A DNA stretch of 18,963 bases. Origin: JBEKHT01 sp049516595. GTDB taxonomy: Bacteria; Chloroflexota; Anaerolineae; Anaerolineales; RBG-16-64-43. The notes beneath the pieces are model-generated. The model was not told the origin of the DNA. It searched no databases and was given only the letters and a program-made list of their open reading frames with translations. A program made the position numbers and the translations under genes. This document shows, piece after piece, positions 14,874 to 18,963 of the stretch; within the stretch, counting starts at the first letter, position 1; every line of letters starts with the position of its first letter. The DNA is taken from positions 1 through 18,963 of the forward strand of contig JBEKSY010000049.1 of the NCBI GenBank assembly GCA_049516595.1, written 5' to 3'.

Positions 14874-15683
14874 ATGAAGGCGACGCGCTATCTCTTCATG
14901 GGTTTCGCGGGGTTGATAACGCTGGCAGCGGTCACGACGACCTTTGCCGCCCCGCTGACGTCAGCCAACACGGCCATTGCCGCGCGGCCCTCGGACAACC
15001 CACACGGGAAGCCCTTCGGAACCCCGGAGGTATTAATGCATGGGACCGAGCAGTCAATTCGCGCGACGGAACGGGCGACAGAGCAGGCTGCCCGGGCAAC
15101 GGAGCGGGCGAATCGAAATAAGCCCGAACACTTCCGCGGCGTGGTGGCCAGCGCCGCGGGCGGCGCTCTTGTGCTAAACACCAGTGGCGGTCCGATCACA
15201 TTCGCCATCACGGGTGATACCCGCATCCGAATACCAACGGTTCGCGACCCCAAGCTCGCGGACATTCACCCAGGCGTGCAGGCATTCGTGCTGGCGACTC
15301 ACGATAACTCGGGAGGGTATGTGGCCATCGGCATCGATGTGATCCCCGGCAAGCCGGAGCACGTTCATCGTGTGGGGATCGTCACCGCCTACACTCCCGG
15401 GGTAAGCATCACCGTCCAAGATATCCAGGGCGGAAGCTCCACCTTCCTCCTCGCCCCTAATCTGAAGATCCTGCCGGCGGATCGAGCCGGAGACTTGAAG
15501 GTAGGGAGCCTCGTGACAGTGATTTCACGACGCGACCCGAGCGGCGGTCCGCTGACGGCGGAGGGCATTGTGGTTCATCCCGAGAGTGGCACTCCAACCG
15601 CAATGGTCTCTCCCACCCCGACTGAAACTCCAACGCCGACTCCAACGAATTCACCAACGCCGACAGCCACCACTGGCGCATAG
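14874..15683 (+). CDS. Secreted DUF5666-domain protein with Pro/Thr-rich tail
   Basis: A 269-aa exported protein. The signal peptide MKATRYLFMGFAGLITLAAV ends near TTTFAA (A-x-A site). A helical charged repeat follows (ATERATEQAARATERAN). Then come two tandem DUF5666-like beta units: FRGVVASAAGGALVLNTSGG to VRDPKLADIHPGVQAFVLA, and RVGIVTAYTPGVSITVQDIQ to LKVGSLVTVISRR. The tail is PTPTETPTPTPTNSPTPTAT, a wall-spanning or O-glycosylatable linker common in Chloroflexota. GGGAGG lies about 5-6 nt before ATG. No C-terminal anchor is visible, so it is probably released or held by its tail. The biochemical role is unknown; linkage with an ECF sigma suggests envelope function. Confidence 0.85.
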   Translation: MKATRYLFMGFAGLITLAAVTTTFAAPLTSANTAIAARPSDNPHGKPFGTPEVLMHGTEQSIRATERATEQAARATERANRNKPEHFRGVVASAAGGALVLNTSGGPITFAITGDTRIRIPTVRDPKLADIHPGVQAFVLATHDNSGGYVAIGIDVIPGKPEHVHRVGIVTAYTPGVSITVQDIQGGSSTFLLAPNLKILPADRAGDLKVGSLVTVISRRDPSGGPLTAEGIVVHPESGTPTAMVSPTPTETPTPTPTNSPTPTATTGA

Positions 15684-15835
15684 AAGGCTTGAGAGGAGAT
15701 GTTCGGGATCCCTACGGCAATCCAACCAAAGGAACGGGTCTTCGTTCTCACCTCCTTGGATGGGGCGATGAATTGCCCTGGATCATCGCGAGACTCAGGG
15801 CGGGACTCGCGGCGACCTTGGAGGAGATAACTGCC

Positions 15836-16285
15836 ATGGGTTCCAGGGTGGATCAAAGCGCAGTTCTGGATCGTTTCATCGTCCTTTGTGCGATCAAGCA
15901 CGGGGCGATAGCTGGAGACGAAAACGGCCGACTCTGGTATGTGGGGGGCGTGGCCTTGCTCAAGAGGTCTCTCTTTGGGATTCGCAGGTCGAAATGTCTT
16001 CGGCGGATTTCCGCCGAACCCGACCAGCTAGTCTGCGGACGGTATGCCCTTCATGAAAATGAGCTCATGGCCGTCAGCCGCCAAATCATTGACACGCCCC
16101 TAGGGAAGTATGCTCTCATCTGCGGATACAGCCCAAAGACGATGACCTGGGCATGCACGGGGGAACCGGAGCGCGTGGACGGTGTCAACGTCATCGCCGC
16201 CGGATTGCTCTGTCTGAGTCTCTCTCAGCGCACCTACCTCCTAAGTCCTCGTCCGCGACACCCCACTGGGCGCCAGGAAGACTAG
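15836..16285 (+). CDS. Hypothetical soluble protein
   Basis: A 149-aa protein if started at ATG 15836, which has GGAGGAG about 9 nt upstream. The frame is open upstream to TTG 15689, six bases after the DUF5666 stop, so a longer product of 198 aa is possible. Visible features are DRFIVLCAIKHGAIAGDENG and RLWYVGGVALL near the N-terminus, a Cys-containing middle (IRRSKCLRRI, LVCGRYAL) and a later part with MTWACTGEPERVDGVNVIA. There is no signal peptide or clear membrane helix. I recognise no family. It is the last gene of the ECF segment and ends inside a terminator hairpin. Confidence 0.5.
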   Translation: MGSRVDQSAVLDRFIVLCAIKHGAIAGDENGRLWYVGGVALLKRSLFGIRRSKCLRRISAEPDQLVCGRYALHENELMAVSRQIIDTPLGKYALICGYSPKTMTWACTGEPERVDGVNVIAAGLLCLSLSQRTYLLSPRPRHPTGRQED

Positions 16286-16301
16286 GGTGGCGCCCGTTTT
16301 G
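16268..16301 (+). terminator. Intrinsic terminator overlapping a stop codon
   Basis: GGGCGCC (16268-16274) and GGCGCCC (16289-16295) form a perfect 7-bp stem followed by GTTTTGCC. The TAG stop of the hypothetical gene (16283-16285) lies in the loop. It closes the sequence starting at 14385. Between 16302 and 16481 I see nothing convincing. Confidence 0.6.
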
Positions 16302-16481
16302 CCCGACTACAATTCAACAACCACTCGAGTTCAGCCTCGGCCCCGGATAGCGCGGGAGGTGACGTCCCGCTTTCTCTCCGCTGCTGGCCCCCCAGGCTCA
16401 CCGGTGCTGTGGGAATAGAGGGCTCCTTCTGCCGGGCGGAACCGCCGTCTAATTGCAACCTCGACAGCCGGTGGGAGACGA

Positions 16482-16560
16482 GGTGCCCTAGCCAAAAACC
16501 CAATCCGTCCGGCAATTGACCTGGACTGTCGCCTGCTAACAACATGCGGCATCAATTCAA
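16482..16560 (+). repeat. Solo insertion-sequence left end, copy B
   Basis: GGTGCCCTAGCCAAAAACCC then AATCCGTCCGGCAATTGACC resembles copies at 7312 and 18120. Similarity to the third copy continues weakly through GACCTGGACTGT. No transposase follows, and repeat R1 copy 2 begins about 60 bp downstream. Confidence 0.45.
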
Positions 16561-16618
16561 TTACTCAATCTGGGCCTGTTGACATACACACTCCACAAGA
16601 GGTACTCTTGGGCTCACA

Positions 16619-16728
16619 CTTACGGATCAACCTCGTTGGGCTCGAGGATACTGAACCACGGGTGGTACCCTCAAACGGCTGGAAATCCTGTTTGAGGCCC
16701 CCTCCCCCAGGTTGGGGCTCATAACCCG
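16619..16728 (+). repeat. Direct repeat R1, copy 2 (right boundary of the ECF segment)
   Basis: 110 bp with 4 mismatches to 12285-12394. It carries the same two hairpins, including CCTCAAAC (16669-16676) with GTTTGAGG (16690-16697), and runs into a complete tRNA-Met 3' half. The two copies are 4334 bp apart in direct orientation and bracket the sigma, DUF5667, lipoprotein and DUF5666 genes. Confidence 0.85.
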
Positions 16729-16762
16729 GAGGTCGCTGGTTCGAGTCCAGCCCCCGCTACCT
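16715..16762 (+). repeat. tRNA-Met (CAU) 3' half, att-site copy 2
   Basis: Identical over 48 bp to 7627-7674 (same CTCATAA loop, T-arm and acceptor 3' strand ending CGCTACC). Upstream sequence supplies only GGG of the 5' anticodon stem and no D-arm, so it is not a full tRNA. A terminator starts 4 bp later, and the start codon of a tyrosine recombinase follows 89 bp later, the standard att-int arrangement. The minus-strand ORF over it, ending AGAGLEPATSGL, is the well-known artefact of reading a tRNA backwards. Confidence 0.85.
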
Positions 16763-16765
16763 TTG

Positions 16766-16798
16766 AAGAACCGTAGCGCTCCGGGCTACGGTTCTTTG
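16766..16798 (+). terminator. Strong intrinsic terminator after the tRNA 3' half
   Basis: AAGAACCGTAGC (16766-16777) pairs perfectly over 12 bp with GCTACGGTTCTT (16785-16796), loop of 7, then TGCTTGG. The downstream arm is also found at 12399-12409 beside the truncated repeat copy. Confidence 0.75.
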
Positions 16799-16851
16799 CT
16801 TGGCCTGGTGAAGTCCGGTCGCGAAAATCGCTCCAGCGAGGAGGTTTTCGC

Positions 16852-17175
16852 ATGTACCACACTTCATCGGGCTCGTCAGGTAACCATAGCTCGCCGGGCT
16901 CCTCCGATAGCGTTGTTCGGTCCGGCCCCCTCCCCCTCAGCAAAGCCCTGGTCGGTTTCACCAACGCCAAGCTGGCCGAAGGCCTCAGCCAGCGCACGGT
17001 CGATTCCTACCTGGAAGACCTGCAGAAATGGGTCGAGCGCACCGGCGACTGGGAGATCGACCGCACGCCTGGCTTGCTGACAAGTCCTTGTTCATTTGCC
17101 ACCAAATGCACTCTAGGCCGTTTCATCGAATCAGCCAACTTGGGGGTGGAGCGGCTATCCGTGATCCAACTCTGA
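16852..17175 (+). pseudogene. Truncated tyrosine recombinase (integrase) next to its att site
   Basis: ATG 16852 is preceded by GCGAGGAGG. After a Ser/Gly-rich leader the frame reads LSKALVGFTNAKLAEGLSQR then TVDSYLEDLQKWVERTGDW. This is the SAM-like N-terminal core-binding domain of XerC/D-type and phage integrases. Family homology stops at about residue 74 (near 17075); the remaining 33 residues to the stop at 17175 are unrelated and overlap the end of a minus-strand gene. The catalytic domain (Arg, HxxR, Tyr) is absent. Its place beside the tRNA half indicates that it was the recombinase of this att site before truncation. Confidence 0.75.
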
Positions 17176-17607
17176 CAATTGCCTCGCAAGAGTGTCGGTG
17201 GATGAATCGCCAAGTTTCCTAAGTTGAAAGATGTGTGACCTAGCCTCATTCAAGTACTTGCTGGGATTCTTACCAGCGCCTCGCAGGGCTTTTGCCATCG
17301 CGGCAGCGGCGAAAAATCGGGCCTTGTGCCAATTACGGGTGATCTGCATTGTGACTTCATCGGCATCTAGACGAGCGCCTGCATTACTTGCAGGAGTTCT
17401 CGCGGCCAGAAATTCTAACTGGCGTCGAACGGCCAGCGCCGCTTCCGATTTTTCTGTCGGGTTTGGCGTAGCCATAAAGACCACGCGCTTCGCGCCAGTC
17501 GTCTGGGCGGTGATCCACCGTAGCGCCTCATGCGGAGTGCCGTCCGAATTGCCAATGGCCTCTCGCACGAACTGCCGGATGTAGTTGTGAAATGCAGCTT
17601 CATTCAT
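17155..17607 (-). CDS. Hypothetical protein, 150 aa
   Basis: Opens MNEAAFHNYIRQFVREAIGN and has an AAGGAGAG site 6 nt before ATG, so translation looks real. The middle (VVFMATPNPTEKSEAALAVR, ITRNWHKARFFAAAAMAKAL) and the end (YLNEARSHIFQLRKLGDSS) are mostly helical, with no signal or membrane segment. I recognise no family. It lies antisense to the tail of the truncated integrase and occupies the place where the integrase catalytic domain would be expected, so it probably arrived with the truncation. Confidence 0.6.
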   Translation of the reverse strand: MNEAAFHNYIRQFVREAIGNSDGTPHEALRWITAQTTGAKRVVFMATPNPTEKSEAALAVRRQLEFLAARTPASNAGARLDADEVTMQITRNWHKARFFAAAAMAKALRGAGKNPSKYLNEARSHIFQLRKLGDSSTDTLARQLSELDHG

Positions 17608-17787
17608 CGCGTTCTCTCCTTCACGAAGAAGGCATTGATTCTAGAACCAACTGGCCGACGGGCAACCCCCCCCGCCTGCGGGTCCTCCAGTACGCTTGGT
17701 CATCCGCCAGATAAACGTTCATATAACCTGGCGTGTGCTCAAAGGATTTTGGCTGTATCATCATCGCACATGGAGATGGAGGCTGAG

Positions 17788-18057
17788 ATGACACCAACCA
17801 GGTGGACGACGCACGAGCGGGTCGCAGTGCCCAAGGCGACGGTGTTGAAGCGGATCAAGTTCCTCCGGGGGGAGCTGGATTGGGCGGTGCAGAAAGAGAT
17901 GCGATCGGCGGACCGTGTGCTGTCAATGAGCTACGTCTTGCCCATTGATGGGAGCAAGCCTAAAGAGACGAGGCCCAGTTACACGTTGGAGCAGTTCCTG
18001 CGCCGGATGGGTGTGCTGCACGAGTGGGAGTTTGTCAAGGGCATGCGCGAGAAGTAG
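17788..18057 (+). CDS. Small hypothetical protein, 89 aa
   Basis: MTPTRWTTHERVAVPKATVL, then KRIKFLRGELDWAVQKEMRS, ending LRRMGVLHEWEFVKGMREK. It is basic, helical and soluble. ATG 17788 is preferred over ATGs at 17770 and 17776 because GGAGG (17778-17782) lies 5 nt upstream. A strong terminator follows at 18091, which supports a real transcript. I do not recognise the family; a nucleic-acid-binding role would be a guess. Confidence 0.55.
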   Translation: MTPTRWTTHERVAVPKATVLKRIKFLRGELDWAVQKEMRSADRVLSMSYVLPIDGSKPKETRPSYTLEQFLRRMGVLHEWEFVKGMREK

Positions 18058-18090
18058 CCGGGTCAGTCGTTGGTTTTGCGCAAAGCCGAG

Positions 18091-18118
18091 CCGCCCCAGT
18101 TGGGGCGGTTTGCTTTTG
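18091..18118 (+). terminator. Intrinsic terminator
   Basis: CCGCCCC (18091-18097), loop AGTT, GGGGCGG (18102-18108), then TTTGCTTTT. It ends the small gene 33 bp upstream. Confidence 0.8.
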
Positions 18119-18119
18119 A

Positions 18120-18190
18120 CCTGTCCTGGCCGAAAACCCCATCCGCCCGACAGTAAGCCTCGATCGGACCTGTACTATCATCCACTGATG
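18120..18190 (+). repeat. Insertion-sequence left end, copy C (with transposase)
   Basis: CCTGTCCTGGCCGAAAACCC then CATCCGCCCGACAGTAAGCC resembles copies A and B. It lies about 35-100 bp before the first codon of the transposase pseudogene, where the element end should be, and so identifies the other two copies as solo ends of related elements. Confidence 0.5.
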
Positions 18191-18222
18191 GGTTTTAATT
18201 GTCCGTCGAGGGCCTTTTCTAC

Positions 18223-18963
18223 ATGTCTTCCTTAGTCCACCGGTTTGTCCAACGCATCCGCTCCGCATTGGCATCTCTGGAACTGGCTTGCCTCCATCTC
18301 CCCAGGCCTTCTCGCTATTCTGTCCTTCTCGGGTTTGCCCTCGACTTCACTCGCAGCAAGACCCAACTCGTTGCCGAGAACGCCCTCCTCCGCCAGCAAC
18401 TCATCCTCCAGCCCGATACCCTCCTGCGCTGGCATCGCCAAGGCTTCCGGCTGTTCTGGTGGTTCAAGTCGCGCAATCGGGGTGGGCGCCCCCGGCTCGC
18501 ATCGGAAACCATCGCTCTAATCCAGCAGATGGCCAGGGAAAACTGCCTCTGGGGCGTGGAACCCCGGAGGCGGGTTCTCCCGGAGGGATCCCGGGACGGG
18601 GCGGGGGAGTGCATCCGTGGCGAACTCATGAAACTCGGCATCCGGGTCCCCAGCCTGCCCCGGATCGGCAGACCGGGGGTCGACGATCCAGAAGTACGTC
18701 CGCTTGGCTCGCCCCTACCCCGCCCATGGTCAGAATTGGTCAGTTTTCCTCGGGAATCACGCCTAGATCGTCTGGGCCGGTGACTTTCTCCCAGTCATCG
18801 ACTTGCTCTTCCGGCACATCTATGCCTTCTTCATCATCGAACTCGGTTCGCGGCGAGTTGTTCATTTTGCCGTCACCTCCCACCCGACCGACGCCTGGGT
18901 CGCACAACAGCTACGGGAAGCGACCCCCTACGGCCTAACCCCACGTTTCCTCATCCGCGACCG
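18223..18963 (+). pseudogene. Integrase-core (rve/DDE) transposase, decayed, runs off window
   Basis: From ATG 18223 the frame gives TQLVAENALLRQQLI, then directly LQPDTLLRWHRQGFRLFWW. The usual 40-50 residues between these blocks are missing. After ENCLWGVE about 17 foreign residues are inserted before IRGELMKLGIRV, then the frame shifts. TIQKYVRLARP and the DDE-domain start WAGDFLPVIDLLFRHIYAFF appear in another frame, which carries an in-frame TAG (at 18754-18756, probably from CAG). That frame continues HPTDAWVAQQLREATPYG to the window end at FLIRD. The first catalytic D (in AGDF) and the one at RD are recognisable. Deletion, insertion, frameshift and nonsense change make it non-functional. 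Confidence 0.8.

Noticed and set aside
16719..16997. Minus-strand ORF ending AGAGLEPATSGL
   Set aside because: This ending is the familiar artefact of translating a tRNA 3' half on the opposite strand; it has no independent coding support.
1..18963. CRISPR array, rRNA genes, toxin-antitoxin pair or prophage structural genes
   Set aside because: No regularly spaced short repeats, no rRNA sequence, and no gene pair or structural protein of these kinds could be recognised.

Overview
The window looks like an accessory region of a GC-rich bacterial chromosome, most likely from the Chloroflexota (Anaerolineae-like). The reasons are a large MalT-type LuxR regulator, an ECF sigma factor coupled to a DUF5667 membrane protein, a DUF5666 protein with a Pro/Thr-rich tail, and the mix of decayed insertion sequences. 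The phylum is inferred from family habits; no rRNA or other marker gene is present.

Layout. 1-800: wreckage of two insertion sequences around a tRNA-like repeat. 991-3720: a MalT-like LuxR regulator with its own terminator. 3862-7275: a co-directional run of a small conserved protein, a polytopic membrane protein, a paralogous small protein, an ABC ATPase and an ABC-2 permease, probably one exporter operon. 7312-8126: an insertion-sequence end, a tRNA-Met 3' half, a terminator, a second tRNA-like repeat fused to an integrase fragment, and a good sigma-70-type promoter. 8233-10080: a zinc alcohol/aldehyde dehydrogenase and a small membrane protein. 10139-12022: IS1182 and IS3 transposase remnants around an AT-richer short-chain dehydrogenase. 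12285-16762: a 4.3 kb segment bracketed by a 110-bp direct repeat, carrying the ECF sigma factor and DUF5667 genes (minus strand) and, divergently, a lipoprotein, a DUF5666 protein and an orphan ORF. 16766-18963: a terminator, a truncated tyrosine recombinase, two small orphan genes and a decayed transposase running off the edge.

The most striking structure is the repeated occurrence of tRNA 3' halves (from the anticodon stem to the acceptor end). Two are identical over 48 bp (7627-7674 and 16715-16762), one is cut short in the anticodon stem (12.38-12.39 kb), and three are diverged (350-396, 7800-7846, 12488-12534). None has a recognisable tRNA 5' half. Intrinsic terminators and N-terminal pieces of tyrosine recombinases lie beside them. 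I read the window as a chain of cargo modules left by successive integrations at tRNA 3' ends, with the recombinases since broken. The cargo is regulatory and envelope-related (regulator plus exporter, redox enzymes, ECF sigma plus exported proteins). That these modules moved independently is inference.
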